44,332 nt of DNA from Chitinispirillaceae bacterium (GCA_016932075.1 JAFGDP010000064.1:1-44332), one strand, 5' to 3'. Shown: positions 15,025 to 23,524, numbered from the stretch's first letter. Notes: generated by a model not told the origin, from the sequence alone. Made by a program: numbers and translations.

Positions 15025-15846
15025 ATGGATACCTCATTGAAATCGAATACGCCTGTTCTCACCGCGCGCAAGGAATCAACGTGGCGTTCGTGGTGGACCA
15101 TGGCGACCTTCCTTGGGGCATGCTGGATAAGCCTTTGTATCCTTGCCGGTATTGAAGCAGCGACCTTCTACCTGGTGCAGCCCCGGCTGGCGGCTATCAA
15201 TCCCGTTTTTGTCACGATTCTTGGCGCGGCAATGCTCGCCTTCTTCATCGTTCCCTTTGCCGGATTGACCCTTATAACGATTACCGCGCTTTCGGGAATC
15301 GACCTGCTTTATCCGCATGGACGCGCTTCCATTACCGTTAAGGTGCTGTTTCCGATTGCGGCAACGCTTGCCCAGTTTTGCGGTATCAACAGGAACCGTC
15401 TCCGCACCTCGTTTGTTAAAGTGAACAACGCCCTGACCATTGCCCAGCGCAAGCGGATCAAGGGCGACCGGATACTCGTGCTTCTTCCCCACTGCCTTCA
15501 AATCGATATCTGTAACCGGAAACTGACAAACAACGTTAATAACTGTGTCAGGTGCGGCCGTTGCGCGGTCGGCCCGCTGGTTACCCTCGGCGAACAATAC
15601 GGTCTCCATATCGAGGTCGTGAACGGCGGCACCCTAGCCCGTCAGCGTGTGGCCTCTTTCAAGCCGAGCGGCATCATCGCTGTTGCCTGCGAGCGCGACC
15701 TTACCTTCGGTATCCAGGATGTACACCCGGTGCCTGTCTACGGCGTCATCAACGACCGGCCGAATGGCCCGTGTTTCAATACCGGCGTTGACATGGGAAT
15801 GGTTGAGGAAGCGATAAAGTTTTTCAAGCAGAACGGAGCATGCTGA
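15025..15846 (+). CDS. DUF116 membrane protein with Cys motif
   Basis: The 273-residue protein has two N-terminal hydrophobic segments (TMATFLGACWISLCILAGIEAATFYLV and FVTILGAAMLAFFIVPFAGLTLITITAL), then a soluble domain with ILVLLPHCLQIDIC, CVRCGRCAVGPL and GIIAVACERDL. These match the DUF116 family, whose function is not established; the conserved Cys suggest metal or Fe-S binding. ATG 15025 is chosen, though no good ribosome site is visible; a TTG at 14983 overlapping nfu is the alternative. It directly follows nfu on the same strand, consistent with an Fe-S link. Confidence 0.8.
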   Translation: MDTSLKSNTPVLTARKESTWRSWWTMATFLGACWISLCILAGIEAATFYLVQPRLAAINPVFVTILGAAMLAFFIVPFAGLTLITITALSGIDLLYPHGRASITVKVLFPIAATLAQFCGINRNRLRTSFVKVNNALTIAQRKRIKGDRILVLLPHCLQIDICNRKLTNNVNNCVRCGRCAVGPLVTLGEQYGLHIEVVNGGTLARQRVASFKPSGIIAVACERDLTFGIQDVHPVPVYGVINDRPNGPCFNTGVDMGMVEEAIKFFKQNGAC

Positions 15847-15919
15847 CAGACCGCTCCCCTGCGATCCGCCCGGGTGCAGCACGGCGTGTAAACATGACTG
15901 GTCGCCGTGGGAGTCCGCG

Positions 15920-17596
15920 CTATCGCTCTTTTATCTCCCGGTATTGAATATCGTACGTGTATCCCTGTTCGGTGAGAAACAACTGACGGTTCATGGCGAA
16001 ATCAAGCTCCTTGGATTCCCGGGTAACGATCGAATAGAATATGGCCTGTTCTCCCTTTTTCTTTGGCCGCAGGATCCTGCCAAGGCGCTGCGCCTCTTCC
16101 TGACGCGAACCGAATGAACCCGAGATCTGTATTGCAACATTAGCGTCAGGCAGATCGATCGCGAAATTGCCGACTTTTGAGAGGACCAGCACCTTGATAC
16201 GGCCTTCTCTGAACTCATGGTACAGCTCGTCCCGGCGTTTCGTGGGAGTGACACCGGTGATGATAGGTGCGTTGATCTCGCAGGAAATCATCTCCACCTG
16301 CGAAAGGTACTGGCCGATGATCAGGATCTGGTCGCCAACGTGGTTGTGCAGAAGCTGCCGGACAATAGCAAGTTTGACCGGATTCTCATAGGCAAGCCTG
16401 ATCTGCTGCTTCGGCGCAAGCGAAAGATACTTGAGTTTTTCCTCGGGCGGCAGATCGACCCGGATCTCAACACACCGTGCAGTGGCTATCCAGCCCTGCC
16501 GTTCCAAATCTTTCCATGGCACGTCGAATTTCTTTGGCCCGATGAGCGTGAATACGTCCTCTTCATGACCATCTTCCCGAATCAGTGTTGCCGTAAGACC
16601 GAGTCTCCTGCGCGCCTGCAGATCAGCAGTAAATTTGAAGATAGGAGCGGGAAGCAGGTGGACTTCATCATAAATAATAAGCCCCCAGTTCTCCGAATTA
16701 AACAGCCCGTAATGGACAAACGGATCACTCTTTTTTTCCCGATAGGTCAATATCTGGTAGGTAGCCAGGGTGACCGGTTTTATCTCCTTCTGCTCCCCGC
16801 TGTATTCACCGATATCATGATCCGGGATTCCCGTCTTTTCGACGAGTTCCCTTTTCCATTGATGGATCGCAGTGATATTGGTGACCAGAATGAGCGTGCG
16901 GCGCTGCAGCAGACTCATTGCATACATGCCCACGATGGTTTTTCCGGCGCCGCACGGGAGCACGACAACGCCGCTGCCTCCCGGCGAGGCGGCGTTTCCG
17001 ATAAACGCCTCGGCCGCCATGCGCTGATACTCGCGAATAAAGAACGGCACACCGCCGGGAAGCTCATGAAGAAGGGCCACCGGATAGGATTCGCCATCGA
17101 CATACCCGGCCTTGTCATACGCAGGATATCCGATGCCCGTGAGTACCTGTTTGATCAGACCACGGTGCGAAGACGGAATAATGATTCGGTAGTCATCGAG
17201 CGTGTCTCCCAGAAGCGGTTGAAGGCGGGGATGACGCGCGAGATGCGCCAGCAGCGCAGGGTCTTTGCAGCAAAGGACGAGACCCTCCGGAGCGGTCTCC
17301 AGTACTATCGCACCGAAACGCCCCATGAGTTCTACGATGTCCTGCGTGACATTTGAAGGCAACGGATATTTTGAAAACCGCTCGAGCCGCGAAAGCACCT
17401 CGCGGGCCGTCATGCCGAGCGCCGCAGCGTTCCAGAGCGAAAGCGGGGTAATCGAATAGGTATGGATGTACTCGGGACTTTTTTCCAGGTGCGCGAACTC
17501 GCTGATTGCATTGCGGGCATCGATAAAAAGCGGATTGTTTACCTCAAGGAGAATGGAACTGTTACTTTGAACAATGACAGGATTTTCGTGGTCCAC
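15920..17596 (-). CDS. XPB-like superfamily 2 DNA helicase
   Basis: The 558-residue protein starts at GTG 17596. Its second half has the helicase motifs in order: VVVLPCGAGKTIVGMYAM (Walker A), LATYQILTYR, LIIYDEVHLLPAP (DEVH box), RLGLTATLIREDG (including the XPB RED motif), ILIIGQY, VLSKVGNFAIDLPDANVAIQISGSFGSRQEEAQRLGRILRP. The N-terminal part (residues 1-190) matches the damage-recognition and leading region of bacterial XPB-like enzymes. Such helicases unwind DNA 3' to 5' and are thought to act in repair; their bacterial role is poorly defined. It converges on DUF116 and diverges from purA. A large hairpin lies just before its start. Confidence 0.92.
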   Translation of the reverse strand: MDHENPVIVQSNSSILLEVNNPLFIDARNAISEFAHLEKSPEYIHTYSITPLSLWNAAALGMTAREVLSRLERFSKYPLPSNVTQDIVELMGRFGAIVLETAPEGLVLCCKDPALLAHLARHPRLQPLLGDTLDDYRIIIPSSHRGLIKQVLTGIGYPAYDKAGYVDGESYPVALLHELPGGVPFFIREYQRMAAEAFIGNAASPGGSGVVVLPCGAGKTIVGMYAMSLLQRRTLILVTNITAIHQWKRELVEKTGIPDHDIGEYSGEQKEIKPVTLATYQILTYREKKSDPFVHYGLFNSENWGLIIYDEVHLLPAPIFKFTADLQARRRLGLTATLIREDGHEEDVFTLIGPKKFDVPWKDLERQGWIATARCVEIRVDLPPEEKLKYLSLAPKQQIRLAYENPVKLAIVRQLLHNHVGDQILIIGQYLSQVEMISCEINAPIITGVTPTKRRDELYHEFREGRIKVLVLSKVGNFAIDLPDANVAIQISGSFGSRQEEAQRLGRILRPKKKGEQAIFYSIVTRESKELDFAMNRQLFLTEQGYTYDIQYREIKER

Positions 17597-17925
17597 CGGT
17601 CTTCCCGCTTTTTATCACTCGGTACACTCATACGGCAGGGCCGGTTATTATTACCCTGCCTCGTATGAGTGAAACGTCCCGCACCTGTAATTTTCCTCCG
17701 ACATCAAAAAACGAAGCTTTATAAAATAGCTCAAGCCAGTATGCAGAAAAAGAGGTGTATGCAAAGTTGCCTATGCCGCCGTTCTGGCCTCCGTTTCAGT
17801 AAAAAGGCAATTGCGGATTGTTATTGCACCCCTTGCGACAACGCCGGAAAGGGTGTATTTTTGGCGTTGGCAGCTGCAAGCGGACTCTTAATTTATTATC
17901 CCTGCAGTCCATAGAAAGCCATATC
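17597..17925. other. Divergent intergenic region between helicase and purA
   Basis: This 329-base stretch holds the long inverted repeat at 17625-17671 and a second, shorter one (CAACGCC at 17839-17845 with GGCGTTG at 17863-17869, 17-base loop) in the likely purA leader. I see no convincing open frame with a ribosome site and no clear sigma70 promoter, though promoters for both flanking genes should lie here. Short frames around 17669-17914 lack start signals and were not called. Confidence 0.5.
17625..17671. repeat. Long imperfect hairpin upstream of the XPB-like helicase
   Basis: CACTCATACGGCAGGG (17625-17640) pairs with CCCTGC (17654-17659) and CGTATGAGTG (17662-17671), a 16-pair stem interrupted only by a two-base bulge (CT at 17660-17661), with a 13-base loop. 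Neither strand has a T tract after it, so it is not a standard terminator. It ends 29 bases before the helicase GTG and would be in that gene's leader RNA or act as an operator. Confidence 0.7.
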
Positions 17926-19221
17926 ATGAGTAATGCCGTTATTGTCGGCACCCAGTGGGGTGATGAGGGAAAAGCAAAAGTCATTGATTATCTCACCAGC
18001 CAATCGGACATTATCATCCGTTTCCAGGGCGGAGCGAATGCGGGGCATACCGTCGTTGTCGACGGAAAGAAATTCATCTTCCACCTCGTACCGTCGGGGA
18101 TCATGAACCGCGACAAAATCTGCGTGGTAGGAAATGGCGTCGTGTTTGATGCAAACCAGTTTCTTGCCGAGGTGAATGAGCTCCGCTCCACAGGAATATC
18201 GGTCGAAAACAGGCTGTTTGTTTCAAACCAGGCGCATCTTGTGCTTCCCTACCATAAACGGGAAGACCAGGCTTCAGAGCACAACAAAGGCGAGAGCAAA
18301 ATAGGAACCACCGGCAGGGGTATCGGTCCGGCCTATGCCGATAAAATATCTCGCGCCGGTCTTCGCTGCGGTGACCTGGCAGAGTGGGATCACTTTGTTG
18401 CCAGGTTCAGGGTCAATTTCTTGCACAAGCAGAAAAAAATTGAAGCGCTCTACGGGGTACCCATCGAGCTCGATGCCGACGCGATTATTGAAGAATACCG
18501 TGCAATCCGCGAGAAAATGCTTCCGTTCATCACCGATACCAGCAGCTTGCTGTTTGCGGCAATGCAGAAAAACAAACGGCTTCTTTTTGAAGGAGCGCAG
18601 GGGACGTTTCTCGATATCGATCACGGCACCTACCCTTTCGTGACTTCGTCCAATACCATATCCGGTGCATCGTGTACGGGCGGCGGGATCGGACCGACGG
18701 CATTGCACCATGTCATCGGTATCGTGAAATCCTATACGACTCGCGTAGGTAACGGCCCCTTTCCTACGGAGCTTTCCAATGAGACCGGAAATCAACTGAG
18801 AAACAACGGCGACGAATTTGGAGCAACCACCGGGCGTCCTCGTCGATGCGGCTGGTTCGACAGCGTCATGGTACGCAAAGCGGTCCAGCTTAATGGATGC
18901 ACCCGTTTTGCGCTGACCAAAATCGACGTTTTAAATTCTCTTGACGAGATCGCCCTCTGCACACATTACGAGATAAACGGTAAAAAGGCAGAGCAGTTTC
19001 CCTCGACCCTTATGCAGCTTGAAAAGGCCCGCCCTCTCTATGAAACCGTTCCCGGCTGGAAATGCGATCTCTCCGGATGTTCGAGGTATAATGACCTTCC
19101 GGCAGCGGCGATACACTATATCGAGCGGTTGCGATTCCATTGCTACAACATTCCCTTCCTCATCGTTTCCACCGGACCGGACCGGAAACAGACGATTGAG
19201 GTCGAACCCATTGAAAGCTGA
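17926..19221 (+). CDS. purA: Adenylosuccinate synthetase
   Basis: The 431-residue protein is full length. Motifs include VIVGTQWGDEGKAKVIDYL, RFQGGANAGHTVVVDGKKFIFHLVPSGI, GNGVVFDANQF, TTGRGIGPAYADK, EGAQGTFLDIDHGTYPFVTSSN, TGRPRRCGWFD and, near the C-terminus, VSTGPDRKQTIEV. It joins aspartate to IMP with GTP in AMP synthesis. The phosphate-binding motif reads GDEGKAK, with Ala in place of the second Gly of the usual GDEGKGK. ATG 17926 is chosen because the family motif begins only a few residues later; upstream in-frame sequence does not resemble PurA. It is first in a run with the BFN/UVR gene nine bases downstream. Confidence 0.97.
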   Translation: MSNAVIVGTQWGDEGKAKVIDYLTSQSDIIIRFQGGANAGHTVVVDGKKFIFHLVPSGIMNRDKICVVGNGVVFDANQFLAEVNELRSTGISVENRLFVSNQAHLVLPYHKREDQASEHNKGESKIGTTGRGIGPAYADKISRAGLRCGDLAEWDHFVARFRVNFLHKQKKIEALYGVPIELDADAIIEEYRAIREKMLPFITDTSSLLFAAMQKNKRLLFEGAQGTFLDIDHGTYPFVTSSNTISGASCTGGGIGPTALHHVIGIVKSYTTRVGNGPFPTELSNETGNQLRNNGDEFGATTGRPRRCGWFDSVMVRKAVQLNGCTRFALTKIDVLNSLDEIALCTHYEINGKKAEQFPSTLMQLEKARPLYETVPGWKCDLSGCSRYNDLPAAAIHYIERLRFHCYNIPFLIVSTGPDRKQTIEVEPIES

Positions 19222-19229
19222 AACGAACG

Positions 19230-19793
19230 ATGGTACGCGTTGAAATAGTAAACGTATTTCTGACAACAAAAGGCGATGAGTTCATCATTCTGCTGCGTGG
19301 TCCGGATGATGAACGAACGCTTCCCATTTCGATCGGCCAGCTGGAAGCGCAGTCGATAGCCATGAAACTGTATCAGGTCGACTTTCCGCGCCCCCTCACC
19401 CATGATCTTTTCAAGTCAGTTCTCGAAAAAACCGATAGCACGGTGGAACGCGTGATCATCTACGACCTTCTCGACAGCACGTTTCATGCCCACCTCTTCC
19501 TCAACCACAAGGGAGAAACGGTCGAGGTTGATTCGCGGCCGAGTGACGCCATCGCGCTTGCCATACGGTTCGACGCTCCTATTTTTGTGGAAGAAAAAGT
19601 GCTGGATGATGCCGGAATCATACTCCCCTCTGAAATGGAAGCCGATCAGGAAAGGAATAAAAAGGAAGCGTTGGGCGAACCATCAACCATGGAGACGCTT
19701 AAAACTCAGCTTGAAAAGGCGATTGGCGAAGAGCGCTATGAGGATGCTGCCCGGATTCGAGATCAAATTACCAAGATCAAAAAGGCAAACTAG
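19230..19793 (+). CDS. Bifunctional-nuclease (DUF151) domain protein with UVR motif
   Basis: The 187-residue protein has a BFN/DUF151 domain (residues 1-130: LLRGPDDERTLPISIGQLEAQSIAMKL, DLLDSTFHAHLFL, DSRPSDAIALAIRFDAPIFVEEKVLDDAG). It ends with a UVR motif (ETLKTQLEKAIGEERYEDAARIRDQITKIK), an interaction helix pair known from UvrB and Clp partners. BFN proteins have been reported with nuclease activity in plants; the bacterial role is uncertain. BFN plus UVR is common in the Bacteroidetes/Chlorobi side of bacteria. It lies nine bases after purA. Confidence 0.9.
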   Translation: MVRVEIVNVFLTTKGDEFIILLRGPDDERTLPISIGQLEAQSIAMKLYQVDFPRPLTHDLFKSVLEKTDSTVERVIIYDLLDSTFHAHLFLNHKGETVEVDSRPSDAIALAIRFDAPIFVEEKVLDDAGIILPSEMEADQERNKKEALGEPSTMETLKTQLEKAIGEERYEDAARIRDQITKIKKAN

Positions 19794-19858
19794 GCCGGCG
19801 CAAAAAACCTGTCTTCAATGAATTATTTTACACTTGATCGGAATAAGGGATAGAAAAA

Positions 19859-20194
19859 ATGTACCGGTGGTTTTTGAATGCAAAGATTCGGGATATCCGC
19901 CTCACGGCACTACGGCCGCACTATGAGGGAAGCATCACGCTTGATGAGAACTATATGATGAAAGCCGGGATCCTGCCCTTCGAAGAAGTGCACGTGCTGA
20001 ATCTCAACACCGGCAGCAGAATCGTCACGTATGCCATCCCGGGCAAAGCCGGATCAGGATATGTTGAACTCAACGGTCCTGCAGCCCGCAGCGGAATGGT
20101 CGGCGATGAAATAATGGTGCTTTCCTATACGTTGCTTAATCCTGAGGAAGTACAAGATCATAAACCGCGCATTGTATGCATTTCACCGGAGTGA
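19859..20194 (+). CDS. panD: Aspartate 1-decarboxylase proenzyme
   Basis: The 111-residue protein has the self-cleavage site YEGSITLDE, giving a pyruvoyl group from Ser25. Lys9, Arg54 and Tyr58 of the active site are in place (LNAKI and SRIVTYAI), and the fold motif GSGYVELNGPAARSGMVGDEIMVLSY follows. It makes beta-alanine for pantothenate and coenzyme A. A ribosome site (AAGGGA) precedes ATG 19859. No other pan gene is nearby. Confidence 0.96.
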   Translation: MYRWFLNAKIRDIRLTALRPHYEGSITLDENYMMKAGILPFEEVHVLNLNTGSRIVTYAIPGKAGSGYVELNGPAARSGMVGDEIMVLSYTLLNPEEVQDHKPRIVCISPE

Positions 20195-20221
20195 AGCGTA
20201 CATGACCTCAGTTACCAGAGC

Positions 20222-20635
20222 ATGATGTCGCGAAATATCGTTGCGTTCACCATTCTCTGCTCTATTCTGACGGCCGCCCTTTTTATCGGTATACCGCGCA
20301 CCCGCCACCGTGTTCTTCAGGACGCGGATCAAACCATCCCGTCGGTCCCGTTTATCGGCAGCATTCAGGTACTCAATGGCTGCGGCACACCGGGTGCGGC
20401 AGACAAGGCCGCAGATTTCCTCAGAACACACAACTTTGACGTCAAATACATCGGTAATGCCGAAACCTGGAACTACCCGTTCACAATGGTCATTTCACGG
20501 ACAAAGGACATGACCATAGCGCGAATGGTCGCGGCTTCACTCAAGACCGACCGTTGCGTACTCCTGCGCACGGATGACTCGGCATGCAATGTAACGGTCA
20601 TTATCGGACCCGATTATGGAGAAACAATACCGTGA
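20222..20635 (+). CDS. LytR_C-domain protein with N-terminal membrane anchor
   Basis: The 137-residue protein starts with a hydrophobic segment (NIVAFTILCSILTAALFIGI), either a signal anchor or an uncleaved leader. Residues 45-135 match the LytR_C domain: GSIQVLNGCGTPGAADKAADFLRTHNFDVKYIGNAE and later VTVIIGPDYG. In Gram-positives this domain ends LytR-type cell-envelope proteins; here it stands alone. Alternative ATG codons at 20222 and 20225 cannot be separated. Its stop overlaps the rsfS start (GTGA), an arrangement I recall as frequent for these two genes in other bacteria. Confidence 0.85.
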   Translation: MMSRNIVAFTILCSILTAALFIGIPRTRHRVLQDADQTIPSVPFIGSIQVLNGCGTPGAADKAADFLRTHNFDVKYIGNAETWNYPFTMVISRTKDMTIARMVAASLKTDRCVLLRTDDSACNVTVIIGPDYGETIP

Positions 20636-21000
20636 ACTTCGTTTCGCGAACCTTGCTTAGAGGAAAGACACTGGTCGATACGGTCGTTGCTGCGGCGCAG
20701 AACAAACTTGCTGAAAATATTGCCATCATTGATCTTTCAGGTCGTGACACACCGGCTGATTATTTCGTCATCTGCCAGAGCGACAACGTGGTACAGAACA
20801 GAGCCATAGCCGATGAGATCATAGCCCGGTGCGGCGATCAATATACGCGACCCTGGCACCATGAGGGCACCGAAGAAGGACGATGGATAGTAATCGACTT
20901 CACTGACGTGGTTGTGCATGTCCTTCTTCCCGACCTGCGACGTTTTTACGACCTTGAATCGTTATGGTCGGAAGGCAGGCGCTGCGCAATGCCACAATAA
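20632..21000 (+). CDS. rsfS: Ribosomal silencing factor
   Basis: The 122-residue protein starts at GTG 20632, overlapping the preceding stop. It has ENIAIIDLSGRDTPADYFVICQSDN, NRAIADEII, GTEEGRWIVIDFTDVVVHVLLPDLRRFYDLESLW, all typical of the RsfS family. RsfS binds L14 on the large ribosomal subunit and blocks subunit joining in starvation. It closes the purA-rsfS run and converges on the Tex-like gene four bases away. Confidence 0.95.
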   Translation: MNFVSRTLLRGKTLVDTVVAAAQNKLAENIAIIDLSGRDTPADYFVICQSDNVVQNRAIADEIIARCGDQYTRPWHHEGTEEGRWIVIDFTDVVVHVLLPDLRRFYDLESLWSEGRRCAMPQ

Positions 21001-21003
21001 TGG

Positions 21004-23193
21004 TCAGCGCTTATTGAAATACTCGGCGAGCGTATTCAGCTGACCCTGCGTGGGACGGACGCGCGGCCCTTTCTTGCCACAATTCTTCATGGAAAGAGAA
21101 ATCCGTCTCTTTTTTACATCCACCCTGAGAATGCGCACGTCCACCTTGTCGTGAAGCGCGACCACCTGCCCTGGGGTCTCCACATATTCATCGGCAAGCT
21201 GCGAAATATGAATGAGGCCATCGCATACCGCGTTAATATTGACGAATACACCGAATTGGGTGATGTTGGTAACCCGCCCCGAAACAACGGTTCCCTCTTT
21301 CAACTCACTCAATTTGAATTTCTTTTTAAGCTTTGATGAAATTGAACGGGGTTGCCGGAGACCGGTGCGGGCCTGGCCGATGAGCTTCTTCTCGATGAAC
21401 GCTTTATGGACAAAATCTTCCACCGCAAACGATCGGAGCATTTCCGGTTCACTCATCAGGGTATCCAGCGATACGTTTAGCTGTTCCGCCGCGTCCTCGA
21501 GCAAGAGATATTGATCAGGATGGACGCACGACCGGTCGCGCGGATCCTCTGACTGCGGCAGTATGACAAAGCCAGCGATGTTCCTGAACGCCACTTCGGT
21601 CATTCCTGCAATTTTCAACAGATCGTTTTTTGATGCGAGCGGTTCCTTTATGTCCGCCGTTCTGATTGATTGCATAAGCGAGGGCGCAACCATCGTGAAT
21701 GCTGCCAGCGGCGAATCAACAATATCCTTGAGAAGAACACCCTTGCACAAGACGGCATTGGTTATAATTCGGTCCAGAATCTTCTGAAACCGCTCAAACG
21801 ATATGAGGTGCTGCAACGCATGGATGGAATAAAACTCCGTCCCGATATGCGGCAGCAGCCGCAGCGGTTTGATATACAGGAGGCCAACGCCATACAGGCG
21901 GCGCATATTGTCGTCGAGCAGGGACTCATATTTATTTTTTATCCATGGCGCATCTTCGGGATGCACGGGCGATTGTCCCGGATCGAATCGTTCTATTGCG
22001 AGCTCCTGCTCGGCGTGTCCTTCCGGTAAAATCTGTTCGAGCAATGTTTCAGCTTCCGCAACCTGAGGATTTTCACGGATGACGATCCTGACCGGATGGT
22101 ACCGGAAATAATACTGTCGCAACCGTTCATAAGAAAAGGTTTTACCCTCATGCGGTTTTTTTTCAACGGTCGCGCCGAGCAGGTCTCCGTTTCCATTGAG
22201 AACAATCAAATAAAAAACCTTCGGGTGCGCTGCATCGATAAAAAGGATCGGGCCCCGGGTTTCATCGTCGGCATATTTTTTCTCCAGTTCAGGAGCGATC
22301 TGCTGCTCACCCCACTCTTCAGCCTCGGCAAAGAGACGGGCTTTCACATCACGGTCAACAATCGGCTGAAGAAACCGTACCCAGCTCTCATCGATGATTT
22401 CACACAGCAGGTCGAATCCGCTGAAATCCGGATTATGAATAAAATGATGCCGCAACAACTCTGATATGCGGAACAGTTGCAGGCTCAGCTTGATCCGTAC
22501 TTCTTTCTTTTTTTCAGCGGACAGCAGGAAGAGCAGTTCCTTCTTATTCAATTCTCGTATCACCAGCTGCTTTCCCGCATACCTTGAAAACCGTGCATCA
22601 TGTTTGTTTTTTAGCGTGACCTCGAAAAAACCATCTTCATAGGCGAAATCACGCACCACCGCCCTGACCGTTTCATCGTAAGCGAACCGCTCAATGAGGA
22701 TATCCTTAACGTTGGTTATGACTTCATCAACCGACCTGAGTGACGGATCCTTTCCGACATATTCCCGTGCAAGCGACTCAATTGCCATCCCGTGATCCTC
22801 CTGACGCATAATATGATCGGCAAGAGGCCCTAGGTCTTTTTTCAACGCCAGCTGCGCCCGGCTCCGGGGGTTAGGACGCAGGGGAAGAAGAATATCGTCC
22901 AATTCAAAAGAGCTGGTGCAAACTTCAATGCGTTTCTGAGCGGTCGGCGTATGTTTACCGGCCTTTTTCAAGGCATTGAGCACCCGTTTCTTCTTTGTGG
23001 CCAGTTCTTCCAGCTGCGCAAGATAGTCAAAAACTTCCCCCACGAGCGTTAAGGAAAGCTCAACCGCTACTTCAGGACAATATTCGGTGAGATAATAGGG
23101 GGTATCGCCCTTGCGAAAAGAATTATATAATAATTCGGCGATGGCGGAAGAAACATTCCATTTCTCGGATATTTTCTTTAAAAACTCTATCAT
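21004..23193 (-). CDS. Divergent Tex/Spt6-like RNA-binding protein
   Basis: The 729-residue protein has the Tex layout: N-terminal helical region, YqgF/RuvC-like fold (ILFIDAAHPKVFYLIVLNGNGDLLGATV), helix-hairpin-helix region (LPHIGTEFYSIHALQHLISFERFQKILDRIITNAV and DLLKIAGMTEVAFRNIAGFVIL) and a C-terminal S1 domain (LKEGTVVSGRVTNITQFGVFVNINAVCDGLIHISQL). Tex proteins act in transcription or RNA handling. This one departs from the usual Tex: the N-terminal PFIARYRKE-type motif is absent and the DPG-type strand reads FIDAAHP. ATG 23193 fits the family start; another at 23253 is possible and neither has a clear ribosome site. Confidence 0.82.
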   Translation of the reverse strand: MIEFLKKISEKWNVSSAIAELLYNSFRKGDTPYYLTEYCPEVAVELSLTLVGEVFDYLAQLEELATKKKRVLNALKKAGKHTPTAQKRIEVCTSSFELDDILLPLRPNPRSRAQLALKKDLGPLADHIMRQEDHGMAIESLAREYVGKDPSLRSVDEVITNVKDILIERFAYDETVRAVVRDFAYEDGFFEVTLKNKHDARFSRYAGKQLVIRELNKKELLFLLSAEKKKEVRIKLSLQLFRISELLRHHFIHNPDFSGFDLLCEIIDESWVRFLQPIVDRDVKARLFAEAEEWGEQQIAPELEKKYADDETRGPILFIDAAHPKVFYLIVLNGNGDLLGATVEKKPHEGKTFSYERLRQYYFRYHPVRIVIRENPQVAEAETLLEQILPEGHAEQELAIERFDPGQSPVHPEDAPWIKNKYESLLDDNMRRLYGVGLLYIKPLRLLPHIGTEFYSIHALQHLISFERFQKILDRIITNAVLCKGVLLKDIVDSPLAAFTMVAPSLMQSIRTADIKEPLASKNDLLKIAGMTEVAFRNIAGFVILPQSEDPRDRSCVHPDQYLLLEDAAEQLNVSLDTLMSEPEMLRSFAVEDFVHKAFIEKKLIGQARTGLRQPRSISSKLKKKFKLSELKEGTVVSGRVTNITQFGVFVNINAVCDGLIHISQLADEYVETPGQVVALHDKVDVRILRVDVKKRRISLSMKNCGKKGPRVRPTQGQLNTLAEYFNKR

Positions 23194-23285
23194 GCAGTAA
23201 CGCAGTAAAAGGGGGTTTTCTATTTTCGGTTGTGAAAAATAGAACATGCACACTTATGAAGCAATACAACCGTACGATTCATACA

Positions 23286-23320
23286 GAAGAGGGCGAAGGA
23301 ATGGCTCCTTCGCCCTCTTC
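23286..23320. terminator. Perfect 15-pair hairpin after the Ala/Lys mini-gene
   Basis: GAAGAGGGCGAAGGA (23286-23300) pairs perfectly with 23306-23320 around a five-base loop. On the minus strand it begins 37 bases after the stop of the tiny Ala/Lys gene, where a terminator would be expected; on the plus strand no gene leads into it. No T run follows on either side, so it may be an RNA stabiliser rather than an intrinsic terminator. Confidence 0.5.
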
Positions 23321-23356
23321 TAATACTCTACTGCGCCTTAACTGCAACTACTGCTA

Positions 23357-23410
23357 CTACTTCTTCTTCTTCGCCGCCTTTTTCTTGGCAGCTTTCTTTT
23401 TTGCAGCCAC
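23357..23410 (-). CDS. 17-residue Ala/Lys-repeat mini-protein
   Basis: On the minus strand, GTG at 23410 is preceded by AAAGGAGG with a seven-base spacer, one of the best ribosome sites in the window. The frame reads MAAKKKAAKKKAAKKKK and ends in two successive TAG codons. The (AAKKK)n repeat recalls tails of histone H1-like and other nucleic-acid-binding bacterial proteins. An in-frame stop upstream rules out a longer form. A strong hairpin follows the stop. The gene is too short for standard gene finders. It might be a peptide that compacts DNA or binds RNA, or a leader peptide whose Ala/Lys codons act in attenuation; the sequence does not decide. Confidence 0.55.
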   Translation of the reverse strand: MAAKKKAAKKKAAKKKK

Positions 23411-23504
23411 TTCACTACCTCCTTTAAAAAGGATATGGTGGGTGATACCTCAGGCACTCACCCGGCATGCTTTGCATCAGTTCCGCGCACCGGGGTGCCC
23501 CGAC

Positions 23505-23524
23505 AAAACGCCTTCGCGTTTTTA
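23505..23524. terminator. Small hairpin between LOG gene and mini-gene
   Basis: AAAACGC (23505-23511) pairs with GCGTTTT (23516-23522) around CTTC, followed by more T on the plus strand. It is A/T-flanked and symmetrical, so it could terminate transcripts from the minus-strand LOG gene (stop at 23657) before the mini-gene. The nearby 23490-23504 sequence can form further short G/C pairs. Confidence 0.5.

Noticed and set aside
16217..17356. 379-codon open frame on the plus strand
   Set aside because: It is antisense to the XPB-like helicase, whose motifs are complete on the other strand.
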